Origin: G020354945 sp964570585
GTDB taxonomy: Bacteria > Omnitrophota > Gorgyraeia > JABMRG01 > JAFGKX01
Length of the DNA: 35,469 bases
Assembly: GCA_964570585.1 (NCBI GenBank)
Contig: CAZMYR010000015.1
Location: 1 to 35,469, forward strand
Direction: 5' to 3'
This document shows positions 1 through 8,394 of this stretch, one piece after another. Each line of letters starts with the position of its first letter. Position 1 is the first letter of the stretch. The notes beneath the pieces were generated by a model, which had not been told where the DNA came from, did not search any database, and worked only from the letters and a program-made list of their open reading frames with translations. Position numbers and translations under genes: made by a program.

Positions 1-66
1 AAATCCTTTGGATTTCTACAGGGTATGCAAAAATTTGGTCTCGGTTTCGCGAACAACACCCAAGGC

Positions 67-1182
67 TCACACATGCACTCTTGGCACTCTCGAGCTCACC
101 CAGCATATGACCTCATAAGGAATAGTGTGGCAAATGCTTGCGATTTCTTCCGCAGTTATTCTGTTTGGGCCCTGTCTCCCGATTAAAACTACTTCGTCTC
201 CTACCGCAACTTTTCCGATAGCGCCGACATCTACCATAATCTGATCCATGCAAACCCTGCCAACTACAGCCACCTTTCTGCTGTTTATTAAGACTTTTCC
301 TTTATTAGAAAGTAACCTATTATAACCATCGCCATATCCAATCGGTACTATAGCTATCCTGGTATGTTTTTTTGTAACATATGTGCCTCCATAACTTATT
401 CGCCGTCCGGGAGGTACATCTTTAATATAGGATATATTACTTTTTAATGTTAAGGCCGGCTTTAATGTAATTTTTTTCTTAAGATTTATATCAGGATAAA
501 GTCCGTATAGCATAATTCCCGGTCTTACCAAATTAAAGTGCGAACTCTTATAATTTATAACAGCGGCGCTGTTTGCAGCATGTCTATATCTAACATATAT
601 GCCAATATCATCTAACTCTTTTAACAAAGATAAGAAATTATTAATCTGTTGGTTGGTAAAAATAGAATCATCATCGGCGCTGGCGAAATGGGTAAAAATG
701 CCGTCTACAATCAGATGCTTTAATTCAAACGACTGTTTGATAAAATCGACTGCTTCATCATGCCAGGTGCCCAACCTTCCCATGCCCGTATCTATTTTTA
801 GATGGACTTTTGTCTTTACATTCTTTTTTGCTGCAATACGATTTATAGCTTTGGCTGAATTTAAATCCGGCACCGTTTGTATTATTTTATAATCCAGTAT
901 TGGTTCGATTTCGTCTTTTGTAACCGAAGTAAGATTTAAAATAGGAATTCCAAAAAAAGCCTTTTTTAGTTTTATGGCTTCGTCAACAGTGCCTACTCCG
1001 AAATAATCAACGCCGCAATCTGCCAATTCTTTAGATATTTCTGTTAATCCATGACCATAGGCATTAGCCTTAACTGCCACTAATATTTTTACGGAGCTAC
1101 CTGCCATTTTTTTTATTTGGAAGAAATTATACCTTATGGCAGATAAATCAACCTCTGCTCTTGTCGGACGGTATGTTGTCAT
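67..1182 (-). CDS. alr: Alanine racemase
   Basis: This PLP enzyme interconverts L- and D-alanine and supplies D-Ala for peptidoglycan in the cytoplasm. The 371 aa length is normal for Alr. The N-terminal TIM-barrel half carries the Schiff-base lysine in VKANAYGHG (K38). The barrel motif KIDTGMGRLG lies at about 129-138. The catalytic tyrosine of the C-terminal beta domain is in RRISYGGTY (Y264). The protein ends in the usual SSRVPRV motif. The ATG at 1182 fits family starts, but no Shine-Dalgarno is visible. The upstream spacer is mostly the palindromic repeat at 1199-1290, which separates alr from tsaB. Together with murI at the other end of the window it gives both D-amino-acid racemases for the cell wall. 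Identification is firm; only its promoter is unclear. Confidence 0.97.
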   Translation of the reverse strand: MTTYRPTRAEVDLSAIRYNFFQIKKMAGSSVKILVAVKANAYGHGLTEISKELADCGVDYFGVGTVDEAIKLKKAFFGIPILNLTSVTKDEIEPILDYKIIQTVPDLNSAKAINRIAAKKNVKTKVHLKIDTGMGRLGTWHDEAVDFIKQSFELKHLIVDGIFTHFASADDDSIFTNQQINNFLSLLKELDDIGIYVRYRHAANSAAVINYKSSHFNLVRPGIMLYGLYPDINLKKKITLKPALTLKSNISYIKDVPPGRRISYGGTYVTKKHTRIAIVPIGYGDGYNRLLSNKGKVLINSRKVAVVGRVCMDQIMVDVGAIGKVAVGDEVVLIGRQGPNRITAEEIASICHTIPYEVICWVSSRVPRVHV

Positions 1183-1198
1183 AGTAGTATATAGTATA

Positions 1199-1290
1199 GG
1201 GACGTTTCCGGTTTCAAGGGGGAAAGTGTCCCTTTTTGGAGGTTTTCATTATAATGGGGACATTTTCCTCTTTGAAACTGGAAACGTCCC
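1199..1290 (+). repeat. Palindromic repeat, copy A (GGGACG type)
   Basis: Arms of about 34 bases (GGGACGTTTCCGGTTTC... and ...GAAACTGGAAACGTCCC) flank a core containing CATTATAATGG. All four differences between the arms are G-to-T pairings on the plus strand. It lies between alr and tsaB and encodes the tsaB C-terminus and stop. Confidence 0.95.
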
Positions 1291-1992
1291 TTTCTCTCTT
1301 TTTCTTACCTGGCACTCTTTCTGATAGATATACAACGGGCGTAATTTAAAAGGGTCATCCCGCTGCCCTTTTCTATATTTATCTTGCGCCATCTTTGCTA
1401 AAATATCGGCTCTCGGATACCATAACTTCTCCGGCATAAATGATACTTTTCCCTTCGAAATTTCCAGGATTTTGCGGCCGTAAAGTTCGATAGCGTCTCC
1501 TGCAATAATAGTCGATTTTTTTATCGTGCTTAGAATATTTTCCAGACCATCCAGTAGAAAATCTGTAATAGGCCGAAGACCATCTCCATTTTGGCGATAA
1601 AAACGAGCATAAACTTTATTTTGCCTGGCGTCAAACAAGACGCATATATCCGTATCTCGTATCTCGTATCTCGTATCTCGTATTATATTATAGGCTATTA
1701 CATCGAAACTTGAAATTCCTATTATGGGTTTTCCCAAGGCGATGCTCAAAGAACGCATAGTGGCGAGGGAAGTCCTTAATCCGGTAAACGAACCTGGTCC
1801 AAGTCCTACACAAAAAAGTTCTATTCCCTTTATATGGTAACCGGCCTCCTCAAACAGTCTTTTTATTACCGGAATAAGGGCTGAGCCCTGGCTTTTTGAA
1901 TATGGCTGGTGCATTTCTGCTTTTATCTGTTCCCCTTCTAATAGGGCTACGCTAATTACTTTTGTTGCTGTATCTGCCGCTAATATTTTCAT
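1249..1992 (-). CDS. tsaB: tRNA threonylcarbamoyladenosine (t6A) biosynthesis protein TsaB
   Basis: TsaB is the inactive ASKHA-fold paralogue of TsaD and scaffolds the TsaB-TsaD-TsaE complex that makes t6A37 on ANN-decoding tRNAs. The start MKILAADTATKVISVALL and the motif GPGSFTGLRTSLA (about 69-81) are diagnostic. The start at 1992 has a strong Shine-Dalgarno (AAGGTGAGGG) that contains the tsaE stop, so the pair is translationally coupled. Two oddities come from repeats. A heptamer array (1651-1685) encodes RYEIRDT-type residues around positions 103-114. The last 13 residues, GTFPVSKRKMSPL, and the stop are encoded by the palindromic repeat at 1199-1290, so the native C-terminus was probably near QVRKREK. 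TsaD is not in the window. Confidence 0.95.
   Translation of the reverse strand: MKILAADTATKVISVALLEGEQIKAEMHQPYSKSQGSALIPVIKRLFEEAGYHIKGIELFCVGLGPGSFTGLRTSLATMRSLSIALGKPIIGISSFDVIAYNIIRDTRYEIRDTDICVLFDARQNKVYARFYRQNGDGLRPITDFLLDGLENILSTIKKSTIIAGDAIELYGRKILEISKGKVSFMPEKLWYPRADILAKMAQDKYRKGQRDDPFKLRPLYIYQKECQVRKREKGTFPVSKRKMSPL
1651..1685. repeat. Heptamer tandem repeat inside tsaB (CGTATCT)
   Basis: Four perfect CGTATCT units and a partial fifth lie within the coding frame and give a RYEIRDT-type heptapeptide. Confidence 0.92.
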
Positions 1993-1995
1993 CCC

Positions 1996-2484
1996 TCACC
2001 TTTTATTTATTCGTCCCCCAGCCTTTGTTTCTTGTTTGAATATTTTAAAGGTGAGGGATTCATATCTTTTTCCAAAGGCCTTCAGGTTTATACTCCTGGA
2101 ATTTTCTCCAAGAATGTCGATTTCTATGCTTAAATGGTCTTTAGGCAATAAATCCTTTAATTTTTCCGCCCATTCAATAACAGAGACTCCGTCGGAATAA
2201 AAATATTCTTCAAGGCCCAATGCTTCCATGTCGGTAAGTTTATCCAGCCTGTAAAAGTCAAGGTGATAAAGATTAATTCTGCCTTTATATTCTCTTATTA
2301 ATACAAATGACGGAGAATTTACATAATTTGCATTTTTTACGCCTAAACCTTCGGCGATACCTTTTGTAAGTGTGGTCTTGCCACAACCAAGTTCACCAAT
2401 TAATGCTATTATATCCTTTGGTTTAAGGTGCTTTGCTAAATTCCTACCGAATTTTATTGTTTCCTGGGCGCTTTGGGTTATCAT
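1996..2484 (-). CDS. tsaE: t6A biosynthesis ATPase TsaE
   Basis: TsaE is the P-loop ATPase that resets the TsaB-TsaD complex during t6A synthesis. The Walker A motif GELGCGKT is at residues 30-37. The family motifs SPSFVLIREY and HLDFYRL follow, and the metal/ATP region YFYSDGVSVIEWAEK is present. The length of 162 aa is typical. I chose the ATG at 2484; a TTG nine bases upstream (2493) is possible. Neither has a clear Shine-Dalgarno, because the upstream spacer is the palindromic repeat at 2501-2592. The stop overlaps the tsaB ribosome-binding site. The thiL-tsaE-tsaB order also occurs in Bacillus. Confidence 0.95.
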   Translation of the reverse strand: MITQSAQETIKFGRNLAKHLKPKDIIALIGELGCGKTTLTKGIAEGLGVKNANYVNSPSFVLIREYKGRINLYHLDFYRLDKLTDMEALGLEEYFYSDGVSVIEWAEKLKDLLPKDHLSIEIDILGENSRSINLKAFGKRYESLTFKIFKQETKAGGRINKR

Positions 2485-2500
2485 TGTATGCAAAGGTATA

Positions 2501-2592
2501 GAGACGTTTCCGGTTTCAAAGGGGAAAGTGTCCCCTTTCGGAGGCCTTCATTATAATGGGGACATTTTCCTCTTTGAAACTGGAAACGTCTC
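2501..2592 (+). repeat. Palindromic repeat, copy B (GAGACG type)
   Basis: This 92-base copy lies between tsaE and thiL. It has GAGACG/CGTCTC ends and the CATTATAATGG core, nearly identical inside to copies A and E. Both end base pairs are changed together relative to copy A. Confidence 0.95.
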
Positions 2593-2610
2593 TTTTTCTC
2601 TCACATATTT

Positions 2611-3507
2611 CTAAAAGTGCTTGTACCCTCTCGGCTCAAGCCCTTCCTTTCTGCCATTCTTATCAACAAAAACAATTTTGCCTTTCCTGCCGGTAATTTC
2701 CCCTATTGCTGCTAAATTTAGGTTTTTTCTTTTTGCCCGGCTAAGTATGCTTTTTGCATCTTTTCTATCAGTTGTAAATAACAATTCAAATTGCTCTCCT
2801 GTTGTTATGGCTTTTTTTATAGAAATGCCTTCATAAGGAATTAGCGGCTCATATAAACAAGCACCTACTTTACTTTCCGAAATAATATGCCCTAAGTCTA
2901 ATAATAGTCCATCGGATATATCTATCATAGAATTTATCTTAAAATTATTTACTAAAAAGGAGGCCTCTTTAATCTTAGGGACAAAATTTAAATCCTTTGG
3001 TTTTAAGGTGAGTCTGCCTGTCAAAAAAATAATATCTCTCACTTTTGCTCCATTGCGCAAGATTAAATTTTCCTTACGCACCTGTCCAATAACCGTAATC
3101 GAGATTACTATTTTTTCGGAAAGATTTGTATCTCCTCCGACTATATCTATATTAAATTTAGAGGCTATTCTTTCTATGCCGGAATAGATTCTATCAATAA
3201 AATCTAAATCGGTGTCTTTCGGCAAACCTGCCGATACCACTGCCCATTTACCAACGCCGCCACAAGCTGCTATATCGCTAATATTGACAGCCATTGCCTT
3301 GTGGCCTATTTGTTGAGGAGTTGCTCTATTTAATCTAAAGTGTACATCTTCAATTATCATATCGGTGGTAATCAGAAGATATTTATCTTTAGTATATCTT
3401 AAAACTGCGCAGTCGTCTCCTATGCCCCTTATCACCGAGGGGGTTGTCCTAGCAATCTTGGCTATTCTATTTATTAGTCCAAATTCACCTATGTGTTTAA
3501 GCCGCAT
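2611..3507 (-). CDS. thiL: Thiamine-monophosphate kinase
   Basis: ThiL phosphorylates thiamine monophosphate to the cofactor thiamine diphosphate using ATP. The 298 aa product starts with the family pattern GEFGLINRIAK and the Mg/ATP motif GIGDDCAVL (D31, D32). Further family motifs are the AVNISDIAACGG region (about 93-104), VVGGDT and MIDISDGLLLDLGH. It has the AIRS/PurM-like fold (ATP-grasp-unrelated). The start at 3507 follows the 9-mer inverted array, and no Shine-Dalgarno is visible. It is separated from tsaE by the repeat at 2501-2592. No other thiamine gene is in the window, so the neighbourhood reflects conserved thiL-tsaE-tsaB synteny rather than a thiamine operon. Confidence 0.95.
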   Translation of the reverse strand: MRLKHIGEFGLINRIAKIARTTPSVIRGIGDDCAVLRYTKDKYLLITTDMIIEDVHFRLNRATPQQIGHKAMAVNISDIAACGGVGKWAVVSAGLPKDTDLDFIDRIYSGIERIASKFNIDIVGGDTNLSEKIVISITVIGQVRKENLILRNGAKVRDIIFLTGRLTLKPKDLNFVPKIKEASFLVNNFKINSMIDISDGLLLDLGHIISESKVGACLYEPLIPYEGISIKKAITTGEQFELLFTTDRKDAKSILSRAKRKNLNLAAIGEITGRKGKIVFVDKNGRKEGLEPRGYKHF

Positions 3508-3602
3508 TGTAGTTTATTGGGTTTGTCTGGTTCATTGAGTTTATAGAGTTTGTAGGGTTTATAGGGTTAACTCAACGAACTCAATAAACTCAACAAACTC
3601 AA
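3508..3602. repeat. Inverted array of degenerate 9-mers (GGGTTTATT type)
   Basis: Units such as GAGTTTATA and GGGTTTATA are followed by their complements (ACTCAATAA, ACTCAACAA), so the stretch folds back on itself. It fills the thiL-mtnA spacer and supplies the bases of the mtnA stop. Confidence 0.85.
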
Positions 3603-4642
3603 GTAACCTCTCTAAGTTTCCGTAAGCTCTTCGCAAATGGCTTTCTAAAAATTCCCTTTTCAGTAACAAATGCCGTTACCAACTCATGCGGTGTAACATC
3701 GAAAGCAGGATTATAAACCTTTACTTTCTTTGGAGCCACAAAATTGTCTTTTATCTTTCTTACTTCATCCGGGTCTCTCTGTTCTATGGGAATCCTTTCG
3801 CCATTTTTTATACTAAAGTCGAAACTTGAACTTGGGGCAAAACAATAAAATGGTATTTTATGAACCCTTGAAAGCAGTGCTAAATTATATGTTCCTATCT
3901 TATTGGCAAAATCTCCATTGGCTGCGATTCTATCTGCTCCCACTATTATCTTATCTATCATAGCCTTTTTCATAAGGGTGGCAGCCATACTATCGCATAT
4001 CAGGGTAACATCAATTCCCTCTCTCATAAGTTCCCATGTTGTAAGACGGGCTCCTTGCAGAAGCGGTCTGGTCTCATCGGCATAAACTTTTATTTTTTTG
4101 CCCTGTTTTTTTGCAGTGTATATAGCGGACAGAGCTGTTCCGGAACCTGCTGTTGCTAATGCGCCTGCGTTACAATGGGTAAGTATCCTATCTTTATCAT
4201 TTATTAATCTTGCGCCGAATCTGCCTATTTTCTCGCACATAATCTCATCTTCTCGCTGAATCTTTCCTGCCTCATTAAATAAAAGGCGCTTTATGGCACT
4301 GATAGGTTTTTCTCTATTTTTAGCAGCAACCTTTCTCATTCTCTCTAAGGCCCAGAAAAGATTTATAGCGGTGGGACGGGCGGTCTCTATATGCCTTATC
4401 AGCGCATTTAGTCTTCTAAATAATATCTTCTTATCCTTTATCCTTAAATTATCGATGCCGATATAAACACCATAGGCAGCAGCAACTCCTATAGCCGGTG
4501 CTCCTCTCACTGCCAATGTCTTTATGGCATCTTTAATATCATTCGCAGAGGATAGATTTCTATAAACTAATTTACCGGGAAGTTTACGCTGGTCTATTAT
4601 TTTAAGTTTACCTTTTTTATATTCTATGGTCTTTATATGCAT
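3599..4642 (-). CDS. mtnA: S-methyl-5-thioribose-1-phosphate isomerase
   Basis: MtnA isomerises methylthioribose-1-phosphate to methylthioribulose-1-phosphate in methionine salvage. The eIF2B-like fold is recognised by RGAPAIGVAAAYG near the N-terminus, the catalytic cysteine in THCNAGALATAG, the ETRPLLQGARLTTWEL motif and the catalytic aspartate in VGADRIAANGD. I start at the ATG at 4642 (MHIKTIEYK), which is preceded by a weak GAAAG. A longer reading frame from a GTG at 4675 would be encoded by the small repeat at 4663-4696 and is unlikely. The TGA stop lies at the junction with the 9-mer array at 3508-3602. No other mtn gene is visible here. The product could be a related aldose isomerase, but the active-site match is good. 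Confidence 0.93.
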   Translation of the reverse strand: MHIKTIEYKKGKLKIIDQRKLPGKLVYRNLSSANDIKDAIKTLAVRGAPAIGVAAAYGVYIGIDNLRIKDKKILFRRLNALIRHIETARPTAINLFWALERMRKVAAKNREKPISAIKRLLFNEAGKIQREDEIMCEKIGRFGARLINDKDRILTHCNAGALATAGSGTALSAIYTAKKQGKKIKVYADETRPLLQGARLTTWELMREGIDVTLICDSMAATLMKKAMIDKIIVGADRIAANGDFANKIGTYNLALLSRVHKIPFYCFAPSSSFDFSIKNGERIPIEQRDPDEVRKIKDNFVAPKKVKVYNPAFDVTPHELVTAFVTEKGIFRKPFAKSLRKLREVT

Positions 4643-4662
4643 TATAATCTTTCGTGTGTATA

Positions 4663-4696
4663 GGGACGTTTCCACCTTTGGTTTCAGAAACGTCCC
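4663..4696 (+). repeat. Palindromic repeat, copy C (short form)
   Basis: This 34-base remnant keeps only the outer arms: GGGACGTTTCC at the left and GGTTTCAGAAACGTCCC at the right. It looks like an internal deletion of the variant seen in copy D. It lies between mtnA and the CPBP gene. Confidence 0.85.
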
Positions 4697-4705
4697 TTTC
4701 TTAAG

Positions 4706-5755
4706 TTACGCCAGAGCTATTACTCCTCTTGCCAAGAACATAAGAGTGGCCAATGCGGCATTGTGCATTATATGCACAGCAATAGAAGGGATAAGCGAAC
4801 CTGTTTTCTCTCGCAAGTATGCCAAAAATATACCTAATGCCACTATAGGTACAAAGCCCAATACATTAGTATGCAACAGCGAAAAGATGCAGGCGGTAAT
4901 AACCATAGCTGCTGTTACATTTAGACTTTTCTTTAAAGCAGAATAAAGAAATCCCCTGAAAAAAATCTCTTCTATAATAGGGCCGATAAGGGCTATCATT
5001 GCCGATATTACTATTAAAAGATGGGGCCTTTCTTCTTTAAATATCAACTCGTATATAGGCTCCGGGGGAGGGGTATAATTTAATAATTTAGCAAGAAAAA
5101 TTACACATAAAAATAATACCGCTAACACCGGTATAAAGGCTAAATATCCAGACAAAGCTATGCCTATATTCTTTGCAATGTTCTTTAGAGAGATGCCCAG
5201 AGCAGCTATTTTTTGTTTATATTTCACTGTAACAAAATAAAGAATAAGAAGCAAAACAAAGATATCCATAAACATGGTATCTAAAACCATAGATGCCCTT
5301 TTATCTATGCCTGTGGTTTTAAAAAATCCTGCCAATAAATGCTCGAACAGAACAAACATATGATTAAAAAACAAAAATATTATTACTATCTTAACAGCGT
5401 CCTTCCAACTCCAGAGGACAGGTTGTTCTTTTAGAGTTTTTGGAATCGGCTCTTTGCCTTTTGCTTTTATAAAAATGTAATTTACAAAAAATATAATTCC
5501 TAGCAAAAATATAATTAGCATAAAGAAAGAAAGATAAGCAAAATTTGCGGCAATTTTAGGGTTTTCTGTAAGTGCCTTTTGCAAGAGCTCTCTGTTGGTT
5601 TCTATCTCCTGGGCAAAATTCCGGGCAGGTTCTGTAACAGGTTCTTCGCCGGGACCTAATCGATGCATTAAAACAGCGTAAGATTGCATAAACAATATTA
5701 TTATTACCATCCAGGCATATAATTTATTATTGTTTATGATATTTCTTATTCTCAT
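4706..5755 (-). CDS. CPBP family intramembrane metalloprotease (CAAX/Abi type)
   Basis: This 349 aa integral membrane protein has an N-terminal transmembrane segment (about 14-32) and then several more. The CPBP (Abi) domain occupies the last 130 residues. Its motif 1 is PIIEEIFFRGFLYSAL, with the paired glutamates and arginine. Motif 2 has the histidine in SLLHTNVLGFVP, and motif 3 is HIMHNAALATL. Family members are glutamic-type/metal-dependent membrane proteases related to CAAX prenyl endopeptidase. The substrate cannot be inferred, as no peptide or bacteriocin genes are nearby. It sits alone between mtnA and metG and is flanked on both sides by palindromic repeats (4663-4696 and 5763-5837). 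Confidence 0.88.
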   Translation of the reverse strand: MRIRNIINNNKLYAWMVIIILFMQSYAVLMHRLGPGEEPVTEPARNFAQEIETNRELLQKALTENPKIAANFAYLSFFMLIIFLLGIIFFVNYIFIKAKGKEPIPKTLKEQPVLWSWKDAVKIVIIFLFFNHMFVLFEHLLAGFFKTTGIDKRASMVLDTMFMDIFVLLLILYFVTVKYKQKIAALGISLKNIAKNIGIALSGYLAFIPVLAVLFLCVIFLAKLLNYTPPPEPIYELIFKEERPHLLIVISAMIALIGPIIEEIFFRGFLYSALKKSLNVTAAMVITACIFSLLHTNVLGFVPIVALGIFLAYLREKTGSLIPSIAVHIMHNAALATLMFLARGVIALA

Positions 5756-5762
5756 TTAGGAA

Positions 5763-5837
5763 GGGACGTTTCTGAAACCAAAGGGGAAAATGTTCCCTTT
5801 GTGGGGACACTTTCCTTTTTGGTTTCAGAAACGTCCC
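5763..5837 (+). repeat. Palindromic repeat, copy D (variant arms)
   Basis: The outer arms read GGGACGTTTCTGAAACC and GGTTTCAGAAACGTCCC, so the inner arm sequence differs from copies A, B and E while pairing is kept. It lies between CPBP and metG and forms the metG TAG stop at its edge. Confidence 0.92.
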
Positions 5838-7378
5838 TATCTTAACTTCGCCTCTATCCTTGGAAACATCGGCACTGGTTTAGAAACTACATGGCCAATG
5901 CCGATAAGGCCTTTTTCTAATATTCTCTTTGCAACTTTTCCTATATCTTCCTTTATTCCGAGTTGTAAAGCTATCTTTTCACTTGTAGATGGCATAAAGG
6001 GGTATATTAATACCATAACCGCCTCTAATACTCTTAACAACGTCAGGATAAAAGCTGATAATCTTTCTGCATCGCCTGTTTTAGCAATCTCCCACGGTTT
6101 GGAATCCTCTATATATTTGTTGGCGGCATTTATCAACCGCCAAATTTCTTTCAAAGCTCTGCTTATCAATAAATCTTTCATGCATCCATCTACTTCTGCT
6201 ACTGTTGATTCTTTTAAATTAAGCAAAAATGTTTCTTTGTCGGTTATGTGACCTTGCGAGGTAATCTTTCCATTGAAATATTTATAAACCATCGTCAGGG
6301 TGCGGTTTAAGAGATTGCCCAAGTCGTTTGCTAAATCCGCATTATATCTATCTATAAAAGCGCCTTCAGAAAAATTGCCGTCTAAACCCAAAGTTACCTC
6401 TCTTAATAAAAAATAACGCAGGGCATCGGCGCCGTATTTTTCTATTATTGGATTAGGATCGATTATAACGTCTTTGGATTTAGAGATTTTTTGCCCGGAG
6501 ATAACCCACCAGCCATGGGCAAAGACGCAACAGGGAGGTTCTAGCCCTAATACGTGCAGTATAATCGGCCAGTATACCGCATGAAAACGGAGTATATCCT
6601 TGGCCATGATATGTATATCCGCCGGCCATATTTTTTTAAATCTATCAGGATTGTCTGCAAAACCCGGTGCGCTTATATAATTTAAGAGCGCATCAATCCA
6701 TACATAAATAACATGTTCAGGAGAAAACGGCGTATCGATACCCCAGGATAGCCTTTTTCGCGGACGAGAAATACAGAGGTCAGACAAAGGCTGTTTTAAA
6801 AAACCCAATACTTCATTCCTTCTAAAATCAGGTTTTATAAAATCCGGATTTGAGTGGATATGATTTAATAGCCAGTTTTGGTATTTAGATAATCTAAAAA
6901 AGTAGTTTTCCTCGCTTATATACTCAACCGGACGTTCACAATCAGGACATAGCCCGTTTTTCAGTTCGTCTTTCCGCCAAAACGTCTCGCATGGTATGCA
7001 ATAGTAACCACTATATGCATCCTCATAAATGTCGCCTTTATCATAAAGGGTTTTTATCACCTTTTGCACAGTTTGTACGTGCCGCGGTTCTGTGGTTCGT
7101 ATGAAATCATCATATGAGATATTTAATCTTTTCCATAATTTCTTAAACCTATCAACCACTCCGTCTATAAATTCTTGTGTACCCTTATTCGCTTTCTCTG
7201 CCGATTGGTATACTTTCTGGCCGTGTTCATCGGTACCCGTTAAGAAAAATACCCTCTCCCCTTTTAGTCTTTTGTATCGCGCTATACAATCGCATACAAT
7301 CTGTGTATAGCAATGGCCTATATGGGGCGAGGCATTGACGTAATATAAGGGAGTGGTTATATAAAAGGTCTTTTGCAT
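5837..7378 (-). CDS. metG: Methionyl-tRNA synthetase
   Basis: MetG is a class I synthetase that charges tRNA-Met for initiation and elongation. The signature PHIGH is at 18-22. A four-cysteine zinc knuckle (CIPC...CPDC) follows at about 128-143. The KMSKS loop is KISKS in GQKISKSKD (about residue 300). The C-terminal helical anticodon-binding domain is present, but the product (513 aa) lacks the C-terminal EMAP-like tRNA-binding domain found in Bacillus MetS; short forms like this are common. The TAG stop is formed at the edge of the palindromic repeat 5763-5837. The gene order tmk-holB-ricT-metG recalls the Bacillus tmk-holB-yaaT...metS region. Confidence 0.97.
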   Translation of the reverse strand: MQKTFYITTPLYYVNASPHIGHCYTQIVCDCIARYKRLKGERVFFLTGTDEHGQKVYQSAEKANKGTQEFIDGVVDRFKKLWKRLNISYDDFIRTTEPRHVQTVQKVIKTLYDKGDIYEDAYSGYYCIPCETFWRKDELKNGLCPDCERPVEYISEENYFFRLSKYQNWLLNHIHSNPDFIKPDFRRNEVLGFLKQPLSDLCISRPRKRLSWGIDTPFSPEHVIYVWIDALLNYISAPGFADNPDRFKKIWPADIHIMAKDILRFHAVYWPIILHVLGLEPPCCVFAHGWWVISGQKISKSKDVIIDPNPIIEKYGADALRYFLLREVTLGLDGNFSEGAFIDRYNADLANDLGNLLNRTLTMVYKYFNGKITSQGHITDKETFLLNLKESTVAEVDGCMKDLLISRALKEIWRLINAANKYIEDSKPWEIAKTGDAERLSAFILTLLRVLEAVMVLIYPFMPSTSEKIALQLGIKEDIGKVAKRILEKGLIGIGHVVSKPVPMFPRIEAKLR

Positions 7379-7390
7379 GTCTCTTGGAAC

Positions 7391-7483
7391 AGTTTTAAAA
7401 AGTTCTAAAGGTTCTAAAAGTTCTAAAGGTTCTAAAAGTTTGGAATCTTTTGAACTTTTTTAACTTTTTGAACTTTTTAAACT
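7391..7483. repeat. Inverted array of 9-mers (GGTTCTAAA type) with GGAATC core
   Basis: Units of GGTTCTAAA/AGTTCTAAA run to a central TTTGGAATCTTTT and then reverse as GAACTTTTT units. It fills the metG-ricT spacer and is nearly identical to the array at 8291-8394. Confidence 0.9.
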
Positions 7484-8273
7484 ATTTATTGTAGTCCACC
7501 TTTACGTGCCTTCCGTCCTCGAGTTCAACTGTAGCAACACGCTTTAGGAAATTAATATCTATCACCTTTCCCGGCCCGGCCGGGGTCTTTACTTTTTGCC
7601 CGGTATGCGGAAGGCCTTTAGAAAGCTTTTTGTAATGAGTGTGTTCATACGACAGGCAACACATCAACCTGCCGCAGAGCCCTGAAATCTTTGCCGGATT
7701 TAAAGGTAGGTTTTGATCCTTGGCCTGCTTTATTGAAACGGGCTCAAAGTCTGTTAAAAACATCCTGCAGCAGAGTTCCCTGCCGCATGGCCCAAAGCCA
7801 CCGAGGATTTTTGCTTCGTCGCGCACGCCTACCTGTTTTAATTCTATCCTAGCTTTAAATATCCTAGCCAGGTCTTTCACCAATTCCCTAAAATCGATTC
7901 TTTCCTCAGCAGTAAAATAAAAAATGATTTTACTGCGGTCAAAAGAGAATTCTCCTTTCACCAATTTCATACTAAGCCCATGTTGCTCTATTTTGTTATT
8001 GCATGTTTTCATAACCTCTTTTATTTTTTCAGTATTTTGCTTTATTTTCTCTATATCAGCCTTATCAGCAACCCTTATGATTTTGCGAAGCGGGTTTTTT
8101 AGTTTTTTCTCATCTAACAGCAGCTTCTCTTCAGAAAGGACTCGCCCAAAATCAAGGCCCCGGTCGGCTTCTACAATAACATATGCGCCGGTGTGGGTGC
8201 TTAGGTCTCCTAAATCATAAAATGCTATTTTACCGAATTCTCTTTGTTTAACCTGCACTGCCCTGTGTATCAT
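7482..8273 (-). CDS. ricT: PSP1 domain protein, RicT/YaaT family regulator of RNA maturation
   Basis: The 263 aa product is a PSP1-domain protein of the Bacillus YaaT (RicT) type. In Bacillus, RicT forms the Y-complex with RicA and RicF, carries [4Fe-4S] clusters and promotes RNase Y-dependent mRNA processing. The conserved cysteines are present as C163-x4-CC168/169 and C200-x4-CC205/206, in GPCGRELCC and GLCGRLMCC. It lies next to holB, as in Bacillus. No ricA or ricF is in the window. The TAG stop abuts the 9-mer inverted array downstream. The start ATG at 8273 follows another copy of the same array, with no clear Shine-Dalgarno. Family assignment is firm; the exact role in this organism is inferred. 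Confidence 0.9.
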   Translation of the reverse strand: MIHRAVQVKQREFGKIAFYDLGDLSTHTGAYVIVEADRGLDFGRVLSEEKLLLDEKKLKNPLRKIIRVADKADIEKIKQNTEKIKEVMKTCNNKIEQHGLSMKLVKGEFSFDRSKIIFYFTAEERIDFRELVKDLARIFKARIELKQVGVRDEAKILGGFGPCGRELCCRMFLTDFEPVSIKQAKDQNLPLNPAKISGLCGRLMCCLSYEHTHYKKLSKGLPHTGQKVKTPAGPGKVIDINFLKRVATVELEDGRHVKVDYNK

Positions 8274-8290
8274 TGTGCCATCCTTGCGTA

Positions 8291-8394
8291 ACAGTTCTAA
8301 AGGTTCTAAAAGTTCTAAAGGTTCTAAAAGTTTGGAATCTTTTAAAACTTTTTTAACTTTTTAAACTTTTTGAACTTTTTAAACTTTTTAAACT
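8291..8394. repeat. Inverted array of 9-mers (GGTTCTAAA type), second copy
   Basis: It shares the left half and the GGAATC core with the array at 7391-7483, with a longer right half. That right half encodes the SLKSLKSSKSLKS tail of HolB. Confidence 0.9.

Noticed and set aside
1..66. Possible start of another gene left of alr
   Set aside because: The stretch is too short; no start with a ribosome-binding site or known motif could be supported.
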